From: a bacterium
GTDB lineage: Bacteria > Vulcanimicrobiota > Vulcanimicrobiia > Vulcanimicrobiales > Vulcanimicrobiaceae
Assembly: GCA_021790895.1 (NCBI GenBank)
Contig: JAJYFM010000024.1
Span: 1 to 32,633, forward strand
Direction: 5' to 3'
Length of the DNA stretch: 32,633 nt
Shown: in pieces, positions 14,914-22,850 of the stretch
How the letters are laid out: every line of letters begins with the position of its first letter
Numbering within the stretch: the first letter of the stretch is position 1
Made by a program: the position numbers and the translations under genes
Notes under the pieces: generated by a model
Database searches by the model: none
The model's input: the letters and a program-made list of their open reading frames with translations, nothing else
What the model was told of the DNA's origin: nothing

Positions 14914-15245
14914 TTCTCTGCAGCGATGCCGTCGATATATGCGGCGACATCGGCGAGATCGTGGCGCGTCAATTGCGAAGGATAGAGTTTCGGCATCGGT
15001 GCTTCGGGCTCTTCGATCGCTCCGAATATGCGAGCGGTATTCCACTTTTTCGAAAGTGCGTGGAGATCGGGGCCGAGACGCGTTCCGCGCGCGTCGGCAC
15101 CGTGACAGGCCGCGCAACGCTGCAGATAGACGCCGCGCCCTCGCGATCCGTCGCCATGCAGCATCGCGGCCCGGCCGTCACGAACGTGGCCGGCACATGC
15201 CGTCAGGAGGAGGGCGAGGCTCGCAATACCGGCTCGGTTCTTCAC
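14910..15245 (-). CDS. Small c-type cytochrome, predicted lipoprotein
   Basis: This 111-aa protein has a signal sequence with lipobox LLLTAC (Cys17), a haem-binding motif CAACH (44-48) and a likely axial Met in EAPMPKL (Met84). This is a monohaem class I cytochrome c anchored to the membrane. The start is a GTG at 15245, and no ATG is available. The reading frame stays open far upstream to 15713, but that part lies opposite the GNAT-like gene and is rejected. It overlaps the photolyase start by 4 bp, so the two are translated together. A redox partner is not evident in the window. Confidence 0.82.
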   Translation of the reverse strand: MKNRAGIASLALLLTACAGHVRDGRAAMLHGDGSRGRGVYLQRCAACHGADARGTRLGPDLHALSKKWNTARIFGAIEEPEAPMPKLYPSQLTRHDLADVAAYIDGIAAEK

Positions 15246-15302
15246 GCGCGACGCGTTCGCCCCATGCAGGCGCTTCTCCCCACCATTGGGAAGAGAGCCG
15301 CC

Positions 15303-15794
15303 GTGGCAGGACGCAAGATTTTCCTTCGCTTCGCACAGTCGAGTGATGTGGAACGGCTGACGCGCGAAGGCGTGATCACGGCTCCCCCACCAGCGAAAGA
15401 GACATGGAACCAGCGTATCGTGCGCTGGCTCTCCGAGCAGCGCGCAGGGCGCCGCGCCGTGCTCATCGCCGAGGACTCCACCGGGTTGCTCGGCATTCTC
15501 CATCTCGTTTTCGAGCTCCCGATCGGCTTCAAGGATCCCGAGGCGGCGAACGGCTTCGATATTGCCATGATCGAGGGGCTCCATTTGCGCGCCGGCGTCC
15601 CGCCCGAAGTCGGCAACGAAATGATCGAAGAGATCCAACGGATCGCCACCAAGCGCAAGGTCACCACGTTGACCTTCTGCATTCCGATGAATCAGCCGCG
15701 CGCGATTCGCCAAGTGAAAGATTGGGGCTTCGAAGAATTTCGCATTATGGCCGAGCCTTCGAAAATGCTCGCGTTTTTCCGGAAAACCGTCTAG
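15303..15794 (+). CDS. GNAT-like acetyltransferase, divergent
   Basis: This protein of about 163 aa begins VAGRKIFLRFAQSSDVERLT and has the alternating beta/alpha pattern of a GNAT fold. It includes AVLIAEDSTGLLGILHLVF (strands 2-4), an acceptor loop with AMIEGLHLRAGVPPEVGNEM in place of the usual V...YRGKGIG motif, and a C-terminal KDWGFEEFRIMAEPSKML resembling the terminal Y-x-x-GF strand. The acetyl-CoA loop is not canonical, so catalysis is uncertain. The start could be GTG 15303, which follows GGGAAGAGAG, or ATG 15264 without a ribosome binding site. It is divergent from the cytochrome c gene, with a short shared upstream region. Confidence 0.6.
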   Translation: MAGRKIFLRFAQSSDVERLTREGVITAPPPAKETWNQRIVRWLSEQRAGRRAVLIAEDSTGLLGILHLVFELPIGFKDPEAANGFDIAMIEGLHLRAGVPPEVGNEMIEEIQRIATKRKVTTLTFCIPMNQPRAIRQVKDWGFEEFRIMAEPSKMLAFFRKTV

Positions 15795-15932
15795 TGCCGA
15801 AACGAAGCAGCCTCCGCTTTACGTCCGCGACCGATCGCCCCAACAGTAACGGCGGAATGAAGCAGTGGAAACACAACGCGACCTGCTAAGCCGGGCGAAG
15901 AGCACGCCGACGGAACGAGAGCGAACGGCGCA

Positions 15933-17093
15933 ATGAACGAGATCGAGAAACCGATCGCCCTGTTTCGCAAAGCGCAGGCACTCTATCGCGCGCGCGATTT
16001 CGAAGGAGCAGCCGCCGAATATCGACGTTGTATCGGCTTAGTTCCCGATTTTGCGACCGCGCACATGCGTTACGCCGAATTACTCATGCACCTCGGGAAC
16101 GCCGATGCCGCACTCGCCGAGATGCGCGCCGGATTTCGGCCGATCTCCGGACAGGTCGCGCCGTTTCGTGGGAACGGCGAACCCATTCGCGTCTTGCAAC
16201 TCGGTTCTTCGTCGGTACAAGGGCAGACCGGCACCGACCAAATTCTCGATCCGCTGCTCTTCGAAACCACGACGATCCTCGTGCAATACTGGGATCCCGA
16301 ACTCGCCCTTCCCGCGCACGATATTACGTTCAATCTTATCGCCGACCCCGACATCGACGCGCCGGCGCTCGCAATGGCGACCGAACTCCTCGACGGCGAT
16401 CGCGCCCCCGTGCTCAACGCGCCGCGCCTCATGGCGCATACCTCGCGCGTCGCGCACCCGCTCCGCATCCAAACGATTCCCAACACCATCGCTCCGAGCG
16501 TCCGTTTGCTGCCGCGCACCGAAATCGACGCGGCGAGCCTCCCGTTTCTTCTTCGTTCCCCCGGCTATCACAACGGCGCGCATTTCGAACGGATCACCAC
16601 GGAAGCCGAGCTCGAAAGCGCGCTTGCCACCCTCCCGGGATACGAATTACTGCAGATCGAGTATGTCGACAGCGCCGCCGATGATGGCCGGATTCGGAAA
16701 TATCGCGCGATGATCGTCGACGGCACACCCTACCCGGCACATCTTGCGATCGCCCGCCATTGGAACATCCATTACTTCAGCGCCGAGATGGGCCCCGCCG
16801 AGCGCGCGGAAGAGATCGACTACCTCAGCGACCTTCGAGCGCATCTCGGCGATAGCATCACCGAGGCGCTCATCGCTGTCGGCCGTTCGACCGAACTCGA
16901 TTACGTCGGCATCGATTTCGCGGTCTCCCGCGAAGGAAAGCTCGTCGTCTTCGAAGCGAACGCCGCGATGACCGTCTTTCTTCCCAGCGAGAGCGCCGCG
17001 ACGCCGGAGCGCCGTGCCGCCGCACTGCAGATTTTCTCCGCAGCGCAACGGATGATCGCGCAGCGCGTCGTCGCTAGCCGCCGATCTCGCTAA
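15933..17093 (+). CDS. TPR domain fused to ATP-grasp-like ligase domain
   Basis: The 386-aa protein has an N-terminal TPR pair (about residues 8-75: ALFRKAQALYRARDFEGAAA, then AHMRYAELLMHLGNADAALA). A pre-ATP-grasp alpha/beta domain follows (VLQLGSSSVQGQTGTDQI). The C-terminal ATP-grasp-like part has LLRSPGYHNGAHFERI, LQIEYVDSAADDGRIRKYRA, AHLAIARHWNIHYFSAEMG, LDYVGIDFAV and VVFEANAAMTVFLPS, where FEANAAM is the metal-binding end of the fold. Similar TPR-ATP-grasp proteins exist in other bacteria without an assigned substrate. They would be expected to join a carboxylate to an amine, perhaps on a peptide. The TPR part may bind a partner. The 3' end overlaps moaA, on the opposite strand, by 20 bp. 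Confidence 0.75.
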   Translation: MNEIEKPIALFRKAQALYRARDFEGAAAEYRRCIGLVPDFATAHMRYAELLMHLGNADAALAEMRAGFRPISGQVAPFRGNGEPIRVLQLGSSSVQGQTGTDQILDPLLFETTTILVQYWDPELALPAHDITFNLIADPDIDAPALAMATELLDGDRAPVLNAPRLMAHTSRVAHPLRIQTIPNTIAPSVRLLPRTEIDAASLPFLLRSPGYHNGAHFERITTEAELESALATLPGYELLQIEYVDSAADDGRIRKYRAMIVDGTPYPAHLAIARHWNIHYFSAEMGPAERAEEIDYLSDLRAHLGDSITEALIAVGRSTELDYVGIDFAVSREGKLVVFEANAAMTVFLPSESAATPERRAAALQIFSAAQRMIAQRVVASRRSR

Positions 17094-18084
17094 AGGCGCG
17101 CATCTGCGAGGAGGCCTCGCCGACGCGCAGGTGGTGTCGTTCCGGTTTCACCAACATCGCCGCGCTCAACCGATCGCGCAGACGCTCGTCGCTCTCGCCC
17201 GCGCGCAATGCCTGCTTGAGATCGAGATGATTCTCGCCGAAAAGGCAGAGCCGCAGCCGTCCGTCGGCGGTCAGGCGCACGCGATTGCAGCGCTCGCAAT
17301 AATCATGCGAGAGCGGGCTGATGACGCCGATGCTTCCGCCTCCGCTTGCAAACCCGTAATAGCGGGCCGGGCCGTTGCCGCGCGGGCCGACAATCGGCTG
17401 CAACGATTCGATCGCCGATATCCGTTCGAGGATCTCTTCGGCTCCGATGTAGGCGTCGGCGGCGATGCCGAGATTTTCACGCACCGGCATTAACTCGATG
17501 AAGCGCACCGCAACCTCGCGTTCGCGTGCGTAGCGCGCAAACGCTTCGATCTCGTCGTCGTTTCGCCCGCGCATCGCCACGCAATTGATTTTGACCGGTG
17601 CAGCACCCGCGCGCACGGCAGCCTCGATTCCGGAGAGCACGAGCTCGAGCCCCGGCCGACGAGCGAGCGCTTCGAAGCGATCCGCGCGTAAGGTGTCGAG
17701 CGAGATGTTCACGCGCGTGAGTCCGGCGGTCATGAGCCTCGGCAGTTGTTCTTCGAGCAGCATGCCGTTGGTGGAGAGCGCGATCTCCTCGATGCCGTCG
17801 ACGGCGCGGATCATCGCGACCAAACGATGGAGCTCCCGTCGCACCAGCGGCTCTCCGCCGGAGAGCCGGATCTTGGCGACGCCGAGCCCTGCAAAGATGC
17901 GAACGAGCCGCTCGATCTCTTCGAAGCTCAACAGTTGCTCGCGCTCGATCCACGGCAGCCCCTGCGCCGGCATGCAGTAGATGCAACGAAGATTGCATTT
18001 GTCGGTCACCGAGATGCGCAGATAATCGATCCGGCGCGCGAACGCATCGGTGAGGGATTCGGCGCGAAGATCGATCGTCTCCAT
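17074..18084 (-). CDS. moaA: GTP 3',8-cyclase MoaA
   Basis: This radical SAM enzyme makes the first intermediate of molybdenum cofactor from GTP, with MoaC. Near the N-terminus are YLRISVTDKCNLRCIYCMP with the SAM cluster cysteines (30, 34, 37) and IRLSGGEPLVRREL. Near the C-terminus is the second 4Fe-4S motif, CERCNRVRLTADGRLRLCLF. It ends in Gly-Gly, as MoaA requires for activity. The length of 336 aa is typical. The start overlaps the queG stop by one base (TAATG). moaC, mogA and moeA are not in the window. Confidence 0.97.
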   Translation of the reverse strand: METIDLRAESLTDAFARRIDYLRISVTDKCNLRCIYCMPAQGLPWIEREQLLSFEEIERLVRIFAGLGVAKIRLSGGEPLVRRELHRLVAMIRAVDGIEEIALSTNGMLLEEQLPRLMTAGLTRVNISLDTLRADRFEALARRPGLELVLSGIEAAVRAGAAPVKINCVAMRGRNDDEIEAFARYAREREVAVRFIELMPVRENLGIAADAYIGAEEILERISAIESLQPIVGPRGNGPARYYGFASGGGSIGVISPLSHDYCERCNRVRLTADGRLRLCLFGENHLDLKQALRAGESDERLRDRLSAAMLVKPERHHLRVGEASSQMRAFSEIGG

Positions 18085-19256
18085 TAGCTCGATCCTTCAA
18101 CGCCGAACGCCGCACTCTTGGATGCAGCGCCGATCTCCTCGACGACCGTTTCGTCGATCTCCGCATCGCGTGCGCGCGCCAAGGCGCGCCGCGCTGCGGG
18201 GCCGCCGATACGGCCGAGCGCCCACGCGGCGGCCCCACGCACGAGGGGGTGCGGATCTGCGGCGAGTGCGTCGGCGAGCGCCGGAATCGCGGCACGATCG
18301 AGCGCATTTCCCAGTGCCATTGCGGCGTTTCGGCGCAGCACCGCCGCACCGCGCCATCCCATCGCGGTCGGTCGATAGCGGCGTTTGTACTCACCGCTGC
18401 GCAGGGCGAGCATGCGCTGCAGATCGGGCTGGGCGAGCCCTTCGTCGAGCGGGTCGAAGGCGGCATCGCCGCATGCCCCGGCTCGCAGAGTCGGCGGGCA
18501 GATCTCCTGGCAGAGATCGCAGCCCCAGACCCAATCGCCGAGCAGCGGGCGTAGCGCGCGCGGAATCGCGTCGACGCGCTGCGTGAGGTCGGCGATGCAG
18601 CGCGTGGCGTCGATCGTATAATCACCGCGCAGCGCACCGGTAGGGCAGATCTCGACGCAACGGCGGCATTCTCCGCACGATTTTTTTAACGGTGCATCGG
18701 CGGGTAGCGGGAGCGAGCAAAAGATCTCGCCGAGAAAAACGTAGGAGCCGAGCCCGGGAGCGATCGCATTGGTGTGTTTGCCGATCCACGCTAGCCCTGC
18801 GCGCGCGGCGCGCGCCCGCTCGGCGACCGGTGCGGTATCGCACGCGATTGCGGTGACGCTCTGCGCGGCCGCCGCGTCGATCTGCGCGGCGAGGTCGTCA
18901 AGGATCGCACGGACACGCACGTGATAATCGCGCGACCATGCGTATTTGGAGACCCGGCCGCTCCCGGAGCTCACGCGCTTGGCTGCAAGCCGCGCGTAGG
19001 GAATTGCCACGCAAATAACGCTGCGCGCCCGCTCGAGAATGCGCAGCGGGTCGGCGGCGGCATCGGCATAGGCATCGCCGTATCCCCATGTCAGCAGATC
19101 GCCGCGCTCAAAGGAGTCGCGCATCCGCGTGCGCGTCTCAACATCTACCGCAGCATCGGCGATGCGCGCGCGGACGCCGAGCGCCTTGCTGCGTTCTTCG
19201 AGCACTCTGCGCACGCTCGTGAGTGTCGCGTCGTCAGAGCGAAGCGAGATCGCCAA
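18084..19256 (-). CDS. queG: Epoxyqueuosine reductase QueG
   Basis: This is a cobalamin- and iron-sulfur-dependent enzyme for the last step of queuosine tRNA modification. It has CDTAPVAERARAARAGLAWI with the expected catalytic Asp, GKHTNAIAPGLGSYVFLGEI, and two ferredoxin-like cluster motifs: CGECRRCVEICPTGAL and WGCDLCQEICPP. The C-terminal 90 residues form HEAT-like repeats (AAVLRRNAAMALGNALD, GAAAWALGRIGG), as in QueG. The start is a TTG at 19256 that overlaps the preceding gene by 23 bp. GTG 19214 is a shorter alternative. Its place between an aldo/keto reductase and moaA is unusual. Confidence 0.93.
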   Translation of the reverse strand: MAISLRSDDATLTSVRRVLEERSKALGVRARIADAAVDVETRTRMRDSFERGDLLTWGYGDAYADAAADPLRILERARSVICVAIPYARLAAKRVSSGSGRVSKYAWSRDYHVRVRAILDDLAAQIDAAAAQSVTAIACDTAPVAERARAARAGLAWIGKHTNAIAPGLGSYVFLGEIFCSLPLPADAPLKKSCGECRRCVEICPTGALRGDYTIDATRCIADLTQRVDAIPRALRPLLGDWVWGCDLCQEICPPTLRAGACGDAAFDPLDEGLAQPDLQRMLALRSGEYKRRYRPTAMGWRGAAVLRRNAAMALGNALDRAAIPALADALAADPHPLVRGAAAWALGRIGGPAARRALARARDAEIDETVVEEIGAASKSAAFGVEGSS

Positions 19257-20079
19257 GAGGGCCTTTGGGGAAGGCGCGATCGATCGCGTCGCATTCCTCG
19301 CGTGTCAGACGGATCTCGCCGGCGAGTGCATTTTCTTCGACGTGGGCGACGGAGGAGGCTTTCGGAATTGCAAAGAGCATCGGCTCGCGCGTGAGAAACG
19401 CAAGAACGACCGCGCGGACGCTCGTTCCGTGCGCAACAGCGATCTCGCGCAGCGTCGGATCGGCGAGCAATGCTGAAATCTTCTTTCTTCCGAACGGGGT
19501 ATATCCGACGATTGCGATATCATGCAATTGCGCGTACGGGAAGAGGCGATGCTCTGCCGTACGCTCGTGGAGATTGTAGAGTACCTGATCGCAGATCAAC
19601 GGATAGGGCGCGAGCGCTTCGCGGGCGCGTTCGAGTTCTTCGAGATCGCAGTTGCTCACGCCGGCAAAGCGAATACTGCCGCTCTCGATGAGCGATCGCA
19701 TGGCGCGCATCGTCTCTTCCAACGGATATTCGCCGCACCAATGCAGCAGATACCCGTCGAGATACGGCGTTCCGAGGCGCTGGAGGCTCCGCTTCGCGGC
19801 GGCGAGCGTTCCATCGTAACTCGCGTTGCTCGGAAGCACCTTACTCACGAGGAAGAGCGACTCGCGTTCGAGCGGCGCGATCGCTTCGCCGACGATGCGC
19901 TCGACCTCGCCGGAACCATACATCTCCGCGGTATCGATATGCGTCATCCCCAACGCGACGCCGCGCCGTAAGGCGGCGATCGCCTCGCTGCGCCCCTTCT
20001 TGCTCTCGGGAATATTCCAGGTGCCTTGCCCGATCGTGGGCAGCACGATCCCCGTCCTACCGAATGCTCGCCGTTGCAT
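19234..20079 (-). CDS. Aldo/keto reductase
   Basis: This 281-aa NAD(P)H-dependent oxidoreductase has a TIM barrel and starts MQRRAFGRTGIVLPTIGQGT. The catalytic tetrad is visible as IDTAEMYGSGEVE (Asp, Tyr), FLVSKVLP (Lys) and YLLHWCG (His). The cofactor region includes GYTPFGRKK and AIPKASSVAHVEENA. The ATG at 20079 is just past the stop of the MoeB gene. A longer reading back into that gene is a shadow. The substrate is unknown; it is likely carried in the operon for general carbonyl reduction. Confidence 0.92.
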   Translation of the reverse strand: MQRRAFGRTGIVLPTIGQGTWNIPESKKGRSEAIAALRRGVALGMTHIDTAEMYGSGEVERIVGEAIAPLERESLFLVSKVLPSNASYDGTLAAAKRSLQRLGTPYLDGYLLHWCGEYPLEETMRAMRSLIESGSIRFAGVSNCDLEELERAREALAPYPLICDQVLYNLHERTAEHRLFPYAQLHDIAIVGYTPFGRKKISALLADPTLREIAVAHGTSVRAVVLAFLTREPMLFAIPKASSVAHVEENALAGEIRLTREECDAIDRAFPKGPLGDLASL

Positions 20080-20080
20080 C

Positions 20081-21193
20081 TTAGAAAAACTCGAATCCCG
20101 CATCGAGCGCGGCATAGCGAAGGAGTCCGCCCTCGAGATGCGCCAAGCGTTTGAAGCCCGCATCGCGCAGGCGCCCGATCGCCCAACGCGAGCGCACGCC
20201 GACGCGGCATGCGACGATATAGCGTTTCGCGCTATCGAGTTCGTGCATACGCGCCTCCAATTGCGATGCGGGAACGTGCAGCGCGCCGGGAACGAGCCCG
20301 AGCGCCGCTTCGTGCGGTTCGCGAACGTCGAGCAGAATCGCCTCGCGCATCGCCGCGTCGAGCTCCTCCGGAGCGATCTCGAGGACGCCGGCCAGCGGAG
20401 CTGCCGCCTCGTTGATGAGGTCGACCGGCTCGAAGAGCGTCGGTCGCTCGCCGCAGCGGATGCAATCGGGATCGCGTTCGAAACGCACCTCGCGGGTGCG
20501 AGCGGCGAGCGCATCGACGAGCATCAAACGCCCGCGCAGCGGATCACCGATCTGCAACAACGCCTTGAGCGCTTCGTTCGCTTGCCACGCACCGACGATT
20601 CCGGGCAATACTCCCAGAACACCGCCCTCCGCGCAGGTCGGTACGCTTCCCGGCTCCGGGGCGTGCGGAAAGAGACAACGATAGCACGGTCCCGCGGGAT
20701 CGAAACGCGTCACCTGGCCGTCGAAGCGAAAGATCGCAGCGAAGATCTCGATCTTCCCTTCCAACGAGCAGGCATCGCTCGTGCAGTACCGCGTGGTAAA
20801 GCGATCGCTGCAATCGATAACCACATCGTAGAGGCGCACCAGCTCGCGCGCATTGCTCGCATCGAAGCGCATCTGTAACGCATCGATCGCAATCTGCGGA
20901 TTGAGGGCATGGAGGCGCCGCGCCGCAACCTCGGCCTTCGGGGCTCCGATATCACGCTGCTCGAAAAGAATCTGCCGTTGCAGATTACTTTCATCGACGC
21001 AATCGTCGTCGACGATGCCGATTCGACCGACGCCGGCCGCAGCGAGATAGGCGAGGACGGGCGCTCCGAGCCCGCCGGCACCGATAACCAGCGCCCGCGC
21101 CGCCGCAAGGCGCTCCTGCCCCGCCAAGCCGATCTCGGGGATGAGGAGATGCCTGCTGTAGCGCCGCAGCGCATGCGTACCTGCGAAATTCAC
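20081..21193 (-). CDS. moeB: MoeB/ThiF-type adenylyltransferase fused to rhodanese domain
   Basis: This E1-like enzyme activates the C-terminal Gly-Gly of MoaD (or a ThiS-like carrier), and the fused rhodanese then supplies sulfur. The N-terminal domain has ALVIGAGGLGAPVLAYLAAA, VDESNLQRQILFEQRDIGAP and VVIDCSDRF. It also has a zinc site with CYRC and CIRC, and the conserved Cys in VPTCAEGGVLGVLPGIVG. The C-terminal rhodanese domain (about residues 275-370) has AILLDVREPHEAALG and active site CRVGVRS. The 370-aa layout matches MoeZ/MOCS3-type proteins. It overlaps the hydrolase by 4 bp, and moaD and moaE lie upstream in the same operon. Confidence 0.92.
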   Translation of the reverse strand: MNFAGTHALRRYSRHLLIPEIGLAGQERLAAARALVIGAGGLGAPVLAYLAAAGVGRIGIVDDDCVDESNLQRQILFEQRDIGAPKAEVAARRLHALNPQIAIDALQMRFDASNARELVRLYDVVIDCSDRFTTRYCTSDACSLEGKIEIFAAIFRFDGQVTRFDPAGPCYRCLFPHAPEPGSVPTCAEGGVLGVLPGIVGAWQANEALKALLQIGDPLRGRLMLVDALAARTREVRFERDPDCIRCGERPTLFEPVDLINEAAAPLAGVLEIAPEELDAAMREAILLDVREPHEAALGLVPGALHVPASQLEARMHELDSAKRYIVACRVGVRSRWAIGRLRDAGFKRLAHLEGGLLRYAALDAGFEFF

Positions 21194-21909
21194 GACCTTG
21201 GAAAACGTTCGTCAAGCCACGCCAAAACCTCGGCGCGAGCACGCGGTCCCGCGTCGGTATGATCGCTCTCGATGGTAACGAAGTGCTTCGCCTCCGGAGC
21301 GCGCTCGTAGAGCTCGCGCACGCTCGCCGGCGAGACCATCGCATCGGCGCTGGCTGCAACGTAGAGCGCTTGCCGACCGAGCAACATCGGCAGCCGGCGA
21401 TCGAGCCGACGATCGATCCCATCGACGAGCTCCGGGAGCGTGACGCCATCGACGTAACCGGAGCGGAAATCCGTCGCCCCCGCGCGCTGCAGCGCCGAGA
21501 GCGCGGTCGGCCGCCCGTATCCGGTTGCAATCGCGACCGCCCCGAGCAGCGTGCGATCCTCCGCCGCGGTGAAGAGCGCCGCCATCGCGCCCATGCTGTG
21601 CCCCAGCGTCAGCACGCGCGCATACCCATGCGAACGCGCGAGCGCGACGACCGCCGCCATCGCCGCGACGGTATCCTCGGCATCGCGCAACCGACCACCG
21701 CTCGCACCGAGCCGATGTCCGGGAAAATCGAGCGAATAGATCGCGAATCCGTGCGCGGCGAGAAATGCGCAGAGCGGATCGAGGTTGTGCTTGCTACTCG
21801 AATAACCGTGTCCGACAACGATCGCCAACTCGCGCGACCGACGCGGTTCGTAGGCGAGCGCCGCGATCGATCCGTTCTCGGTCGCGACGTGATGCAGATC
21901 GAGTTTCAC
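21190..21909 (-). CDS. Alpha/beta hydrolase (lysophospholipase/acyl hydrolase-like)
   Basis: This serine hydrolase of about 239 aa has IVVGHGYSSSKHNL for the oxyanion region, YSLDFPGHRLGASGG, the nucleophile elbow TLGHSMGAM (Ser105), ASADAMVSP (Asp) and ESDHTDAG (His). The GTG start at 21909 has GAGGGGAATCG upstream and overlaps the moaE stop (GTGA). A reading extended to 21978 is only the continuation of the frame into moaE. The substrate is unknown. It sits between moaE and the MoeB fusion, and its position may be incidental. Confidence 0.88.
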   Translation of the reverse strand: MKLDLHHVATENGSIAALAYEPRRSRELAIVVGHGYSSSKHNLDPLCAFLAAHGFAIYSLDFPGHRLGASGGRLRDAEDTVAAMAAVVALARSHGYARVLTLGHSMGAMAALFTAAEDRTLLGAVAIATGYGRPTALSALQRAGATDFRSGYVDGVTLPELVDGIDRRLDRRLPMLLGRQALYVAASADAMVSPASVRELYERAPEAKHFVTIESDHTDAGPRARAEVLAWLDERFPRS

Positions 21910-22337
21910 CGATTCCCCTCGCCGCAGCGATTCTCGATCCAGGCGCGCGCTCCATCGCGATAGCGCTCCTCTTTCCAAATCGGTGCGCGTTCTTTGAGTG
22001 CGTCGATCGCGCTGCGCGCCGCGGTGAACGCCTCGCTCCGATGCGGCGCAGCGGCGACGACGACGACGGCGATATCGCCGACGGCGAGCTCACCGATGCG
22101 GTGAACGATGGCGAGCCGTACCTCGGGCATCGTCGCTTGAATCTCGTCGGCGATCTCCACGAAACTCGCTCGCGCCAACCCGGCATGGGCTTCGTAGCGA
22201 AGCCCGATTACCGCTCGTCCGTCATCGGCGCTTTCGCGCACCACGCCGCAAAAGCTCACGACTCCACCGCAGGCGGGGGTGCGAACTGCGGCCTCGAGCG
22301 CGCGCGGATCGATCGGTTCGTCGACGATGGCAAACAT
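21906..22337 (-). CDS. moaE: Molybdopterin synthase catalytic subunit MoaE
   Basis: This is the large subunit of molybdopterin synthase, which adds dithiolene sulfur to cyclic pyranopterin using thiocarboxylated MoaD. The 143-aa protein has GGVVSFCGVVRE, LRYEAHAGLA, VHRIGELAVGDIAVVVVAAA and the catalytic region ALKERAPIWKEE with Lys115 and Lys122, the equivalents of the active-site lysines. It follows moaD by 5 bp, as expected for the two subunits, and overlaps the hydrolase start by 4 bp. Confidence 0.96.
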   Translation of the reverse strand: MFAIVDEPIDPRALEAAVRTPACGGVVSFCGVVRESADDGRAVIGLRYEAHAGLARASFVEIADEIQATMPEVRLAIVHRIGELAVGDIAVVVVAAAPHRSEAFTAARSAIDALKERAPIWKEERYRDGARAWIENRCGEGNR

Positions 22338-22342
22338 CGCGG

Positions 22343-22588
22343 CTATCCGCCCCCGTAGGGCGGCAACAACGCCACCTCGTCGCCCTCGCGGAGGCGTTGC
22401 TCGGCGCCGCAGAGCCGCTCGTTACAGGCAAAGCGCAGCCCGCTTTCGAGCCCTTGCAGGCGCGGTTCCGTTTCGACAAGCGCGGCCCAGAGATCGCGGA
22501 CCGTCGCGTCGTCGGCGAGCGCGATCTGCCGACTCGCACCGAGTACCTCGCGAAGCCGGGCGAATGCGACGACGCGGATCGTCGGCAT
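22343..22588 (-). CDS. moaD: Molybdopterin synthase sulfur carrier subunit MoaD
   Basis: This 81-aa ubiquitin-like protein begins MPTIRVVAFARLREVLGASR. The middle has ATVRDLWAALVETEPRLQGL, and the C-terminus is EVALLPPYGGG, the flexible Gly-Gly tail that is adenylated by MoeB and thiocarboxylated. The tail has one extra Gly. The ATG at 22588 is 4 bp after the preceding gene's stop. A longer reading upstream belongs to that gene's complement of frames and is rejected. Confidence 0.93.
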   Translation of the reverse strand: MPTIRVVAFARLREVLGASRQIALADDATVRDLWAALVETEPRLQGLESGLRFACNERLCGAEQRLREGDEVALLPPYGGG

Positions 22589-22592
22589 CGCC

Positions 22593-22850
22593 TTAGAAAC
22601 CGCCGAGATCGGTGCTGTATCCGTTCCGATCGAGCCAGGCTCGCGAGGCGGCATGCAAGTGGAGTTGATCGATACGGTTGCAGATGAGTTTATGCAGCAG
22701 CACGCTCCAGAAGTGTTCATCTTTTTCGTAGACTTCGTCGGGAATGTGATTCTCGCTCCGCGCAAATTCTCGCAACGCCGCCCAATCGGCGTCGGCAAGA
22801 ATCTTCCGTAACCGCGATTCATAGTCGGGGTTTGCGTTCGGCAGCATCAT
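22593..22850 (-). CDS. Uncharacterised 85-aa protein in the moaD operon
   Basis: I do not recognise this protein. It starts MMLPNANPDYESRLRKILAD and is predicted mainly helical: ADWAALREFARSENH, DEHFWSVLLHKLICNRI and HAASRAWLDRNGY. It is acidic at the N-terminus and has no signal or membrane segment. The ATG at 22850 follows AAGGGAGAAGAAGTGC and overlaps the HAD gene stop (ATGA). The moaD start lies 4 bp after its stop. Tight coupling on both sides argues that it is a real gene linked to this operon. Confidence 0.75.
   Translation of the reverse strand: MMLPNANPDYESRLRKILADADWAALREFARSENHIPDEVYEKDEHFWSVLLHKLICNRIDQLHLHAASRAWLDRNGYSTDLGGF

Noticed and set aside
14961-15263. N-terminal extension of the GNAT-like frame to an ATG at 14961.
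   Set aside because: It lies opposite the cytochrome c gene, which has clear haem and lipobox motifs, and the extension is Arg-rich shadow-like sequence.
15246-15713. Upstream extension of the cytochrome c reading frame.
   Set aside because: It is antisense to the GNAT-like gene, and the signal peptide with lipobox starts at 15245.
15857-15889. Ten-residue ORF MKQWKHNATC before the TPR-ATP-grasp gene, considered as a possible peptide substrate.
   Set aside because: There is no spaced ribosome binding site, it is very short, and it sits within a longer shadow frame. No leader/core pattern is seen.
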